From Candidatus Cryptoclostridium obscurum (GTDB lineage Bacteria > Bacillota > Dehalobacteriia > UBA7702), in contig CAJFVQ010000059.1 of NCBI GenBank assembly GCA_904420535.1, positions 1-46,990 on the forward strand: 46,990 nucleotides of DNA. The letters run 5' to 3'. The position numbers and the translations under genes are program-made. Of this stretch, positions 21,261-29,823 are shown piece by piece; the first letter of the stretch is position 1, and each line of letters begins with the position of its first letter. Below the pieces are notes generated by a model, which searched no databases, had not been told where the DNA came from, and worked only from the letters and a program-made list of their open reading frames with translations.

Positions 21261-22964
21261 ATGAAGAATATGAAAAAATTCATTCCTGTTTTTTTGATCC
21301 TGGCCTTAGTGTGCTGCATTACTTTCGCTTCCCTGGGGACATCGGCAGAGCAGGCTGTCAGTGATGAAGATGTTGTCATCGATATGGAAGGTAAAGGCAC
21401 TTCGGAGGAAACGGAACAGACGCTCCCCGATGACGGGGAATTTGTTTTAATCCGTGACTATATTCCCGATATCTATGTGGATCTAAAATACGCGACAGAT
21501 GATAATATCACCGGTACTGCGGTTTACGATTTTGAAGATGCCTATCTGCGTTATGGGACAGTAAAAAAATTAGAGCAAGTCAGCAATGTCCTGCGGGAAG
21601 AAGGGTATGCCCTGAAAATCTGGGATGCCTTCCGTCCTACCGAAGCCCAGTTTCGACTTTGGGAAGCAATGCCCGACGCATCCTATATTGCCAATCCTTA
21701 TAATGGTTATTCCGACCATTCCCGGGGGAATTGTATTGATCTGACTTTGGTAGATTTGGAGGGAAACGAAGTTGCGATGCCTACGGGATTTGACAATTTT
21801 TCCGCATTGGCCGACCGGGATTATTCCGATGTTGATGCGGAGGCAGCAACCAATGCCCGTCTCCTCGAGGATGCCATGATCGCTGCAGGTTTTATTCCCT
21901 ACTCAGCAGAATGGTGGCATTTTACTGACGAGACGGACTATCCCGTAGAGACCCAGTTTTATCCCCCGGCAGATGACGCCTATGAAACGTCCATGAATTC
22001 CATTGAAAACTGTATTTTATCATCAAAATATCCCATTGAAGCGGAGATCTGCTCTGCTGAAACTGCCAAAACAGACGAGACGGAAGAACCCCGTCAGATC
22101 TCTGTCAGCGCCATTGGCGACTGTGTGTTGGCCACGGGGTACGGTTTTTCCTTCAATGGCAGCTTCGAAGATTACATGGGAGAAGAAGATCAGGACTACT
22201 TTTTCTCCCAAGTTCAATCGGTGCTCCAAAATGATGATTTGACCATTGCCAACTCTGAAAATGTATTTACCGATGAAACGACCCGAGTGAATAAAGACAA
22301 TCAAGGGGACAATGCGTTTTGGTTCAAAAGTTCGCCGGAATACGCTAATATTTATGCCCGAGGCAGTGTGGAAGCGGTGAATGTCGCCAATAACCATTCT
22401 CATGACTACGGCGAGGTCGGGTACCTTGATTCTTTGGACGCGCTGGAGGATGCGGGAGTTGCCACCTTCGGTTACGGAAATATCGCCTATGATGAGATAA
22501 AAGGCGTTACCGTCGCCATGATTGGCATCAATACCCTCGGCCCCCTGGAAGAAGGCAGAACCACGACAGAGATCAAAACCGAACTGACCGAAACCATGAC
22601 TGAGGCAAAAGACAATGCCGACGTAGTCATCGTCTCCCTCCATTGGGGAGAAGAAGGATCGGAAGAGCCCAATGATTTGCAGCGGGAACTGGGTCATATG
22701 GCTGTTGATTTAGGTGCGGATCTTGTCATTGGGCATCATCCCCATGTTCTTCAGGAAGTGGAGGTCTACAATGGCGTTCCCATTGCTTATTCCCTGGGAA
22801 ATTTCGTCTTTGGCGGCAATTCCCGTCCCGATCGGGATACTATGATTCTATCTGTTACCTTCACGGTAGACGCTTCTGGCTCCGTAGATACAGACTATGA
22901 GGTCATCGAAGCTTATGTTTACGGCGAAGGATCCAGAAATAATTACCAGCCTGTCTTGGCATAA
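21261..22964 (+). CDS. Secreted fusion of VanX/DdpX-like D-Ala-D-Ala dipeptidase and CapA-like (PGA_cap) metallophosphatase-fold domain
   Basis: Signal peptide; VanX motifs SDHSRGNCIDL and EWWHF; C-terminal CapA motifs IGDCVLATG, NVANNHSHDYGEVGYLDSLDALEDAGV, VIVSLHWGEEGSEEPNDLQRELGHMAVDLGADLVIGHHPHVLQ, GNFVFGG. Confidence 0.88.
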   Translation: MKNMKKFIPVFLILALVCCITFASLGTSAEQAVSDEDVVIDMEGKGTSEETEQTLPDDGEFVLIRDYIPDIYVDLKYATDDNITGTAVYDFEDAYLRYGTVKKLEQVSNVLREEGYALKIWDAFRPTEAQFRLWEAMPDASYIANPYNGYSDHSRGNCIDLTLVDLEGNEVAMPTGFDNFSALADRDYSDVDAEAATNARLLEDAMIAAGFIPYSAEWWHFTDETDYPVETQFYPPADDAYETSMNSIENCILSSKYPIEAEICSAETAKTDETEEPRQISVSAIGDCVLATGYGFSFNGSFEDYMGEEDQDYFFSQVQSVLQNDDLTIANSENVFTDETTRVNKDNQGDNAFWFKSSPEYANIYARGSVEAVNVANNHSHDYGEVGYLDSLDALEDAGVATFGYGNIAYDEIKGVTVAMIGINTLGPLEEGRTTTEIKTELTETMTEAKDNADVVIVSLHWGEEGSEEPNDLQRELGHMAVDLGADLVIGHHPHVLQEVEVYNGVPIAYSLGNFVFGGNSRPDRDTMILSVTFTVDASGSVDTDYEVIEAYVYGEGSRNNYQPVLA

Positions 22965-22988
22965 TCAAAAAAGAATTGGAGGATTTTC

Positions 22989-23660
22989 ATGAAAAAGATC
23001 AGTATGTTATTAATGAGTCTTTGTTTGATGGTTGCTTTCGCGGCATGCAGCAACGGCGACTCGACGCCGTCGGAAACGGAAATAGGAGCGACGGCGGAGG
23101 CCGATGGAGCGGGGATCTTGATTGCATACTTTACCATGCCCGAAGATGTTGATACCAGTGGCGTTAATGCTGTTGCTGGTGCCAGCATTGTAGTGAACGA
23201 TGGTGAAGTCTTGGGGAATACCGAATACATGGCAAGTATCATTCAAGATACCATAGGTGGCGATCTATTTCAAATTGAAACCGTACAGCAATATCCTTTG
23301 GATCATGATCCTCTGGTAGATCAAGCTGCAGAAGAGCAAGACGCCGAGTCGCGCCCCGAATTATCTGCTCATCTAGACAATTTGGACCAGTACGATACCA
23401 TCATTTTGGGGTATCCCAATTGGTGGGGAGATATGCCAATGGCAGTCTATTCTTTTCTCGAAGAATATGATTTTTCCGGCAAGACTATCATCCCCTATTG
23501 TCCTCATGGAGGCAGCGGCTTTTCCGGCACTGTAGATACCATTGCTGAACTGCAGCCCAATGCCACAGTCAGCGACGAAGGACTGGCCATTTCCCGCAAT
23601 GATGTGGCGGACAGTGCTTCGGATGTAGCAGCCTGGGCCGAAAGTCTTCCCATTTTTTAA
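22989..23660 (+). CDS. Flavodoxin-like lipoprotein
   Basis: Lipobox MVAFAACSNG; ILIAYFTMPE...EYMASIIQDTIGGDLFQIETVQQYP...YPNWWGDMPMAVYSFLEEYDFSGKTIIPYCPHGGSGFSGT. Confidence 0.88.
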   Translation: MKKISMLLMSLCLMVAFAACSNGDSTPSETEIGATAEADGAGILIAYFTMPEDVDTSGVNAVAGASIVVNDGEVLGNTEYMASIIQDTIGGDLFQIETVQQYPLDHDPLVDQAAEEQDAESRPELSAHLDNLDQYDTIILGYPNWWGDMPMAVYSFLEEYDFSGKTIIPYCPHGGSGFSGTVDTIAELQPNATVSDEGLAISRNDVADSASDVAAWAESLPIF

Positions 23661-23873
23661 AGTAATCAGAAATATCGGTAATGGGTGTTGTTCGCTATGA
23701 GAAATGCCACGGAATGGGGTAATCATCATGACGGAAATGATTTGAGCCATAGAAGAGAGGAATCCCCCCAGTATCAACCTTTTGGTTGGGAGAGGGTAAC
23801 CAATCGAGACTTCCGCCGGGAAGCGATATCGATTACAATGGAAACAGCCAATGACAGAAAGGAAGGTTCCAAT

Positions 23874-24722
23874 ATGGAATATGTAACATTAAATAACGGA
23901 GTCAAAATGCCGTTGCTTGGCTACGGTGTTTATCAGGTTAGCAATGAAGAATGTGAAAAGTGTGTATTGGACGCCATCAGTACAGGATACCGTTCTATAG
24001 ACACGGCCCAGGCTTACGCCAATGAAGAAGCGGTGGGCAGCGCTATGGCAAAATGCGGCGTTCCTCGGGAGGAACTCTTTATCACCACAAAAGTCTGGAT
24101 TTCCAACGCCGGTTACGATTACGCTAAAGCGTCCATCGAAGAATCTTTGAAAAAACTGCAAACGGATTACCTGGATCTTTTGCTGATCCACCAGCCTTTT
24201 AACGATTATTACGGCACTTACCGCGCTATGGAAGAAGCTTATAAAGACGGAAAGATACGCGCCATCGGTGTTTCTAATTTCTATCCGGACCGCCTCATTG
24301 ATCTCTGCCAGTTCGTAGAGATCACACCTGCTGTGAATCAGGTGGAAACTCACGTATTTCAGCAGCAGAAACAAGCCCATGAGATTATGAAAAAGTATGG
24401 TGTACAGCATGAATCCTGGGGACCCTTTGCCGAAGGTCGGAAAGATTTCTTCTCCAATGAAGTTTTGACGGAGATCGGTACAAAATACGGCAAAACCTCG
24501 GCCCAAGTGGCTTTGCGTTATTTGCTCCAAAATGATGTAGTGGTGATTCCCAAATCGGTTCACAAAGAACGTATGGAACAAAATCTTGACGTCTTTGATT
24601 TCACCCTCAGCGCCGAAGATATGGGAGCCATTGCCGATTTGGATGAAGGAGAAAGTTTGTTTTTCTCCCATTACGACCCGGCAACGGTGGAAATGCTGAC
24701 CAATATGGGCAAGCGCAAATAA
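23874..24722 (+). CDS. Aldo/keto reductase (2,5-diketo-gluconate reductase-like)
   Basis: NGVKMPLLGYGVYQV; GYRSIDTAQAYANEEAVG; LDLLLIHQP; IGVSNF; VVVIPKSVHKERMEQN; ATG at 23874. Confidence 0.94.
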   Translation: MEYVTLNNGVKMPLLGYGVYQVSNEECEKCVLDAISTGYRSIDTAQAYANEEAVGSAMAKCGVPREELFITTKVWISNAGYDYAKASIEESLKKLQTDYLDLLLIHQPFNDYYGTYRAMEEAYKDGKIRAIGVSNFYPDRLIDLCQFVEITPAVNQVETHVFQQQKQAHEIMKKYGVQHESWGPFAEGRKDFFSNEVLTEIGTKYGKTSAQVALRYLLQNDVVVIPKSVHKERMEQNLDVFDFTLSAEDMGAIADLDEGESLFFSHYDPATVEMLTNMGKRK

Positions 24723-24732
24723 AAATGAGAAA

Positions 24733-24768
24733 GAAAGCGGCAGCCCATCAAAGGTTGCTGCTTTTTTA
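24733..24768 (+). terminator. Terminator-like hairpin after aldo/keto reductase
   Basis: AAGCGGCAGCC-catcaaa-GGTTGCTGCTTTTTT (two G-T wobble positions). Confidence 0.65.
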
Positions 24769-24796
24769 TAAACAGTGATAGGAAAGGAACAGCAAT

Positions 24797-25483
24797 ATGA
24801 AAAATTTTAAAAAGATTGCCTCCCTCTTTTTCGTCGCAATGGCGATGGTTTCCCTGTGCGCCTGCGGGGGGTCTGATACGAAAAACCCAACGACGACTAC
24901 CTCTGAAGAGAGCGGGGAAGTCGCCAACGGACAGACGGAATACGGAAATGTTTTGATCGCCTACTTTACAGCAGCGGAAAACAGCGGTGTTGACGCCGTT
25001 GCTTCGGCAAGTTACAGTACTGTTGACGGCGAAGCCGTGGGACGACTACGGGCGATTGCGGATATGATTCAAGATACCACTGGCGGGGAGGTATTTTCCA
25101 TTCGTACCTCTGTGGTGTACCCTGCCGATGGCGGTGAATTGATCGATTACGCCGCCGAAGAGCAAGAAGAAAACGCCCGACCGGAACTGACTTCCCATAT
25201 CGAAGACCTTGCCCAATACAACACTATTTTTGTCGGCTATCCTAACTGGTGGGGGGATATGCCAATGGCATTGTATAGCTTCTTTGACGAATACGACTTT
25301 TCTGGGAAGACCATCATCCCTTTTAATGTCCATAATGGCAGCGGTCTTTCCCGTACCATCGAGACGATTCAGGAACTGGAACCCAATGCCACGGTGATCG
25401 AGGACGGATTCACCATCAGTGAAGACGATGTGGAAAATGCCGGGGAAAACGTCTCCACCTGGTTAAATGAACTTGGATTCTGA
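24797..25483 (+). CDS. Flavodoxin-like lipoprotein, paralog of 22989-23660
   Basis: Lipobox VSLCACGG; NVLIAYFTAAENSGVDAVASASY...IADMIQDTTGGEVFSIRT...YPNWWGDMPMALYSFFDEYDFSGKTIIPFNVHNGSGLSRT. Confidence 0.88.
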   Translation: MKNFKKIASLFFVAMAMVSLCACGGSDTKNPTTTTSEESGEVANGQTEYGNVLIAYFTAAENSGVDAVASASYSTVDGEAVGRLRAIADMIQDTTGGEVFSIRTSVVYPADGGELIDYAAEEQEENARPELTSHIEDLAQYNTIFVGYPNWWGDMPMALYSFFDEYDFSGKTIIPFNVHNGSGLSRTIETIQELEPNATVIEDGFTISEDDVENAGENVSTWLNELGF

Positions 25484-25500
25484 AGGGAAGGGGGATCGTC

Positions 25501-26340
25501 GTGAAAGGGAAGCGTTTGATCATTATCGTTGCTGTTTGCCTTCTTACTCCCATTGTCTTCGGCGGTTGCTCCCCTCAGAGGAATGGTTCCTCTTCCGTCG
25601 ATGAAGAAAACGGGGACGCTGCGGAACAAATACAAACCGGCTTCGTGACGGAACAGGTGTTGAATGGCGCCGAGGGGGAGATCCATTACAGCTATTATTT
25701 GCCTGAGACCTATAATAAAAATAGTAGTTACCCCTTGGTGGTGACGATACCTGGCTACGATATGATGTGGTTCGGCGAGGAGTCCTCCGGGAGCAATGTG
25801 GAATGGAGCGGCTTTCAAACATGGACGGAAGTGGATGAGGATGTGATCGTTGTTTCCGCCCAGTTCACTGATTGGGGGGAGACTTCGGCGCGGCAGGCCA
25901 TCGAACTGACGGAATATTTTTTAGATCATTTTGCCGTTGATCCCCACCGGGTCTATGGGTGCGGATATTCCGCCGGCGGGGAAACCATGTCCCAAGCGGT
26001 TTCCATGCGCCCCGATCTTTACGCCGCTTATCTCCACGGCGCTTCTCAATGGGACGGCGAGTTTGTTTCTGTTGCAGAAGGACATGTTGCCGTCTATATT
26101 TTTATGGCGGAAAACGATGAGTATTACGGTTCTCAAAAGGCGCGGGACGCATATGACGGCCTGTATGGAGCATATCGGGCTCTGGGTTGGAATGATGGAC
26201 AGATTGCTGAAGTCTTACAGCTGGAGATTCCGGACAACGAGTACTTTAACAGCCGTGGCATTTATCAATACCACGGTGGAGGAAATGTCGTGTTTGAGGA
26301 TGGGGCGATCTTAGACTGGATCCTTTCTCAAAGCAAGTAA
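25501..26340 (+). CDS. Alpha/beta-hydrolase/esterase (PHB depolymerase-like) lipoprotein
   Basis: GTG start; lipobox VFGGCSPQ; nucleophile elbow GCGYSAGGETM; YPLVVTIPGYD. Confidence 0.8.
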   Translation: MKGKRLIIIVAVCLLTPIVFGGCSPQRNGSSSVDEENGDAAEQIQTGFVTEQVLNGAEGEIHYSYYLPETYNKNSSYPLVVTIPGYDMMWFGEESSGSNVEWSGFQTWTEVDEDVIVVSAQFTDWGETSARQAIELTEYFLDHFAVDPHRVYGCGYSAGGETMSQAVSMRPDLYAAYLHGASQWDGEFVSVAEGHVAVYIFMAENDEYYGSQKARDAYDGLYGAYRALGWNDGQIAEVLQLEIPDNEYFNSRGIYQYHGGGNVVFEDGAILDWILSQSK

Positions 26341-26347
26341 AGGAGGA

Positions 26348-26989
26348 ATGATTGTGAAGGTGTTATTGACCAATGGCAGTCCCCATCGGAAAGGGTGTAC
26401 ACATCGGGCACTTTGCGAAGTCTCCGAGGCTCTTAATGAAAATGGGATCGACACTGATATGTTTTGGATCGGCAACCATCCCCTTGGGGGGTGTATCGGT
26501 TGTAAAGCGTGTAAAGAAAGAAATCAGTGTGCTTTTGAAGACAGTGTCAATGATTTTTTGAAAATCGCAGGCGATTATGACGGTTTTGTGTTCGGAACTC
26601 CGGTGCATTGGGGGGCGGCCTCCGGCGCCATGACATCCTTTTTGGACAGGGCTTTTTACGCAGACCGCAACGGCGGCGGTAACCGCTTTTTTCTGAAGCC
26701 TGCAGCAGCAGTGATCTCCGCCCGCCGTGCGGGAACCACTGCCACATGGGATCAGATCAATAAATATTTCGGTTTGTTACAAATGCCCATTATCACTTCC
26801 CGCTATTGGAATATTGTTCACGGCACCACGCCGGAAGAAGTTGAAAAAGATCTGGAAGGACTGCAAACCATGCGGTTCTTGGGGAATCATATGGCTTTTT
26901 ATCTGAAATGTAAAGAAATGGGTGAGACATTGGGCATCCCTAGACCGAAACAAGAAACCGTCACTTTTACAAACTTTATTCGGGAATAG
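26348..26989 (+). CDS. Flavodoxin family / NADPH-dependent FMN reductase-like protein
   Basis: VLLTNGSPHRKGCTHRAL...CIGCKACKERNQCAFEDSVNDF...DGFVFGTPVHWGAASGAMTSFLDR. Confidence 0.88.
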   Translation: MIVKVLLTNGSPHRKGCTHRALCEVSEALNENGIDTDMFWIGNHPLGGCIGCKACKERNQCAFEDSVNDFLKIAGDYDGFVFGTPVHWGAASGAMTSFLDRAFYADRNGGGNRFFLKPAAAVISARRAGTTATWDQINKYFGLLQMPIITSRYWNIVHGTTPEEVEKDLEGLQTMRFLGNHMAFYLKCKEMGETLGIPRPKQETVTFTNFIRE

Positions 26990-27002
26990 GAGAATGATAT
27001 CA

Positions 27003-27689
27003 ATGACCTCGAAAACAGTTTTTAAAATGACCATCGACTGTTGTTTGACGATCCTTTTATTATTGTTGGTTGCCTTTGAGCTTGTGGGACGGCAGTCCCA
27101 TGAATGGATCGGTATGGGGATGTTTCTGCTGTTTGTGTTGCATCATATCATGAATTGGAGATGGAGCAAGAATCTATTCCGGGGAACGTATCCTCCCTAC
27201 CGTATCTTACAGACGCTTTTGGTCGCATTGATCTTTTGTTCTATGATCGGTTCTATGGCAAGCGGCATTGTACTTTCCCGTTATGTTTTTGATTTTTTGG
27301 AAATCGACGGTGGCAGAAGCATCGCCCGGACCGTGCATATGCTATGTGCCTACTGGGGATTTGTCCTGATGAGTTTCCATCTCGGCCTCCATTGGGGCGT
27401 GATGATAAAACGGATGGGACCTCTAATCTCAAAGCCGTCCCCTGGGCGTACTGCTATTTTACGCATTGCTTCTGTAATGATTGCGGCCTACGGACTTTAT
27501 GCCTTTGTTAAACGGGGCATTGGTACCTACCTGTTCTTGCAAACGGAATTTGTCTTTTTTGATTTTGAGGAGCCGCTGTTCTTTTTCTTTGTTGATTACC
27601 TCGCAGTGATGGGCCTTTTTGTCTTTCTTGGCCATTATCTTGCCAAAGGATGCAAAAAACTACAGAGTTTTAAAGGGGAAAGATCATGA
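27003..27689 (+). CDS. DUF4405-like polytopic membrane protein (cytochrome-b-like, His-rich TM helices)
   Basis: TM helices with HEWIGMGMFLLFVLHHIMNW, RTVHMLCAYWGFVLMSFHLGLHWG; ATG at 27003 chosen by SD spacing. Confidence 0.72.
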   Translation: MTSKTVFKMTIDCCLTILLLLLVAFELVGRQSHEWIGMGMFLLFVLHHIMNWRWSKNLFRGTYPPYRILQTLLVALIFCSMIGSMASGIVLSRYVFDFLEIDGGRSIARTVHMLCAYWGFVLMSFHLGLHWGVMIKRMGPLISKPSPGRTAILRIASVMIAAYGLYAFVKRGIGTYLFLQTEFVFFDFEEPLFFFFVDYLAVMGLFVFLGHYLAKGCKKLQSFKGERS

Positions 27690-28714
27690 AAGAAAGGATA
27701 CTTTTATTTGTGGTGGCGGCTCTGATTGTTTGCTTTGTATCCTGTTCCCATCAAGACTCGGAAGAAATCGCAGGGGAAGCCAATGCCGGTTTCTTTGCCA
27801 TGAATACTTATATTTCCATGACCGCTTATGGGGACCAAGCGGATTCCGTCCTAGAAGAGGCGGAGTCGAGAATGAAAGAACTGGAAGCGTTGTGGTCTGT
27901 TACAGAGGAAAACAGTGATATTTATGCAGTCAACCACAGCAACGGAAGCCCTGTTACGGTCAGCGATGAAACGGCGGAGATTCTTTCCTTTGCTTTGGAA
28001 ATGGCTGCCGAAACCAATGGCGCCTTGGACCCTACGATCTACCCCCTCGTCAGCGCCTGGGGATTTACCACAGAGGAGCATCACATCCCCTCTGACGATA
28101 AGATCCAAGAGATGTTGTCCCTGGTGGGATATGAGAAGATTCGCTTAGATGAGAATCAGGTACAACTGCCTCCTAACATGATGCTGGATCTTGGCGCTTT
28201 AGGGAAGGGATATGCCGGCGACACCGTTATTCAACTGCTGAAGGACCGCGGTATCTTGTCGGCCCTGGTCGACCTCGGCGGCAACATTCAAACCATAGGA
28301 ATGAGGCCCGACGGCATGCCTTGGCGTCTTGGCCTGCAAGATCCTTTTGGTGGTGAGAACCTTGGCGTATTGTCTGTTTCGGACTGTGCTGTTGTGACTT
28401 CCGGCAATTACGAAAATTACTTTATCGGTGAAGATGGAAAAACATACGGCCACATTATCGACCCTGTCACCGGCTATCCTGTGGAAAGTGATTTGGCTTC
28501 TGTAACAGTCATTGCGGCGGAGGGAAAATTATGTGATGCCCTTTCCACCTCTCTTTTTGTTATGGGACAAGATCGTGCTGTGAATTTTTGGCGGCAGCGA
28601 CAGGATTTTGAAATGATTCTTGTAACGTCAACGGGAGAGATTTCGGTGACAGAAGGGATTGCTGATCAATTTTCTCCTGCCGACAATGAGGAAGTGGATG
28701 TGATCTACCGATGA
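27686..28714 (+). CDS. apbE: FAD:protein FMN transferase (ApbE), lipoprotein
   Basis: Lipobox CFVSCSHQ; MNTYISMTAYG; NGALDPTIYPLVSAWGF; LDLGALGKGYAGD; LVDLGGNIQTIG; HIIDPVTGYP. Confidence 0.94.
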   Translation: MKERILLFVVAALIVCFVSCSHQDSEEIAGEANAGFFAMNTYISMTAYGDQADSVLEEAESRMKELEALWSVTEENSDIYAVNHSNGSPVTVSDETAEILSFALEMAAETNGALDPTIYPLVSAWGFTTEEHHIPSDDKIQEMLSLVGYEKIRLDENQVQLPPNMMLDLGALGKGYAGDTVIQLLKDRGILSALVDLGGNIQTIGMRPDGMPWRLGLQDPFGGENLGVLSVSDCAVVTSGNYENYFIGEDGKTYGHIIDPVTGYPVESDLASVTVIAAEGKLCDALSTSLFVMGQDRAVNFWRQRQDFEMILVTSTGEISVTEGIADQFSPADNEEVDVIYR

Positions 28715-29076
28715 AAAAAAATCAATTATGGTTGGGAGTCTGTGTTGTAATCCTGTGCCTGGGCATCCTCGGTGGTCTATGGGTAATGCGTGTCCAGAGT
28801 GATCCGTCGGTTCGCATTGTACAGAACGGCGCTGTGTTATACCGTTTTGATCTTTCCTCAGCAGAAGATCAAACCTTTACCGTGGAATATGAGGGGCGAA
28901 GCAACATCATTCAGATCGAAGATGGAGCAATCCGAGTTTTGGAAGCGGACTGTCCCGACCAGACCTGTGTTCATATGGGATGGCTGGATTCCGCTGCTCC
29001 CATTGTCTGCCTGCCCAATCGATTGGTTATAGAATTTGACAATGCTTCCGATGAAACGGATGCCGTGATCGAATAA
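28711..29076 (+). CDS. NusG domain II-containing protein (EetA-like)
   Basis: N-terminal TM; VRIVQNGAVLYRFDLSS...NIIQIEDGAIRVLEADCPDQTCVHMGWLDSAAPIVCLPNRLVIEF. Confidence 0.87.
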   Translation: MKKNQLWLGVCVVILCLGILGGLWVMRVQSDPSVRIVQNGAVLYRFDLSSAEDQTFTVEYEGRSNIIQIEDGAIRVLEADCPDQTCVHMGWLDSAAPIVCLPNRLVIEFDNASDETDAVIE

Positions 29077-29085
29077 GGAGAAAAA

Positions 29086-29616
29086 ATGAACGCGAAAAAA
29101 TTGACGCAACTTGCTATGTTGACAGGGATCGCACTGATTATTTTTGTTTTGGAGCTTCAGATCCCCAATCCCTTTCCTATTCCAGGGATAAAGTTAGGCC
29201 TTGCCAATATCATTACGGTTTATGCCGTTTATCACTATCGGCCCAGAGAAGTGATGATTGTGGTTTTTGCGCGGATTTTTCTTGCCGCCCTGTTCAGCGG
29301 CAATATGATGGCTTTGGCTTACAGCTTCACCGGGAGTATGCTTTGCTTAGGGGGTATGCTGCCGCTGCGAAAGATCATCGACGAAAATCATCTGTGGATC
29401 GCCAGTGTCATCGGCGCTGTGCTTCATAATATCGGTCAGATCTCCGTTGCAATATTGCTCACAGGTGCCCCTGGACTCATCGCTTATTTGCCATTCCTCC
29501 TGGTATCTGGTTGCTTTGCCGGCGCCTTTACCGGCGTTTGTGCTCAAATTATCACGGAAAGGGTGAGATATCATTTTGTCCAAAATTCCGTTCCGGAACA
29601 AACTGTCCGTAAATAG
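29086..29616 (+). CDS. Gx transporter family protein / heptaprenyl-diphosphate-synthase component I-like (EetB-like) membrane protein
   Basis: LAMLTGIALIIFVLELQIPNPFPIPGIKLGLANIITVYAVYHYRPREVMIVVFARIFLAALFSGN; adjacent to NusG-II gene. Confidence 0.87.
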   Translation: MNAKKLTQLAMLTGIALIIFVLELQIPNPFPIPGIKLGLANIITVYAVYHYRPREVMIVVFARIFLAALFSGNMMALAYSFTGSMLCLGGMLPLRKIIDENHLWIASVIGAVLHNIGQISVAILLTGAPGLIAYLPFLLVSGCFAGAFTGVCAQIITERVRYHFVQNSVPEQTVRK

Positions 29617-29710
29617 ATTCACGAACGGCGCCTTAAGGAGAGAATTGCAATGGCTTAGAAATTGAAATGTCGGTTCTTCCTATCTATCGAACTTGGGTTC
29701 CGACGAAAAC

Positions 29711-29754
29711 GATAAAAAATCTCTGCAATAGTTTTATTGCAGAGATTTTTTATC
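29711..29754. terminator. Bidirectional terminator between convergent genes
   Basis: 20-bp perfect stem GATAAAAAATCTCTGCAATA-gttt-TATTGCAGAGATTTTTTATC. Confidence 0.88.
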
Positions 29755-29823
29755 ACCGGACAACAATCAACAGGAGAGGAGTTCCGCATAGCCATGGGGA
29801 AACAGAGGGCTTCCCTTTCGCTC

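Noticed and set aside
22023-22697. 224-aa antisense ORF opposite the VanX-CapA fusion
   Set aside because: Shadow ORF; sense frame has clear domain motifs.
23685-23873. N-terminal extension of the aldo/keto reductase ORF (63 extra residues)
   Set aside because: No AKR homology in the extension; ATG at 23874 has a good SD and begins at the canonical N-terminus.
23889-24671. 260-aa antisense ORF opposite the aldo/keto reductase
   Set aside because: Fully overlaps a confident gene; low-complexity Phe/His-rich shadow translation.
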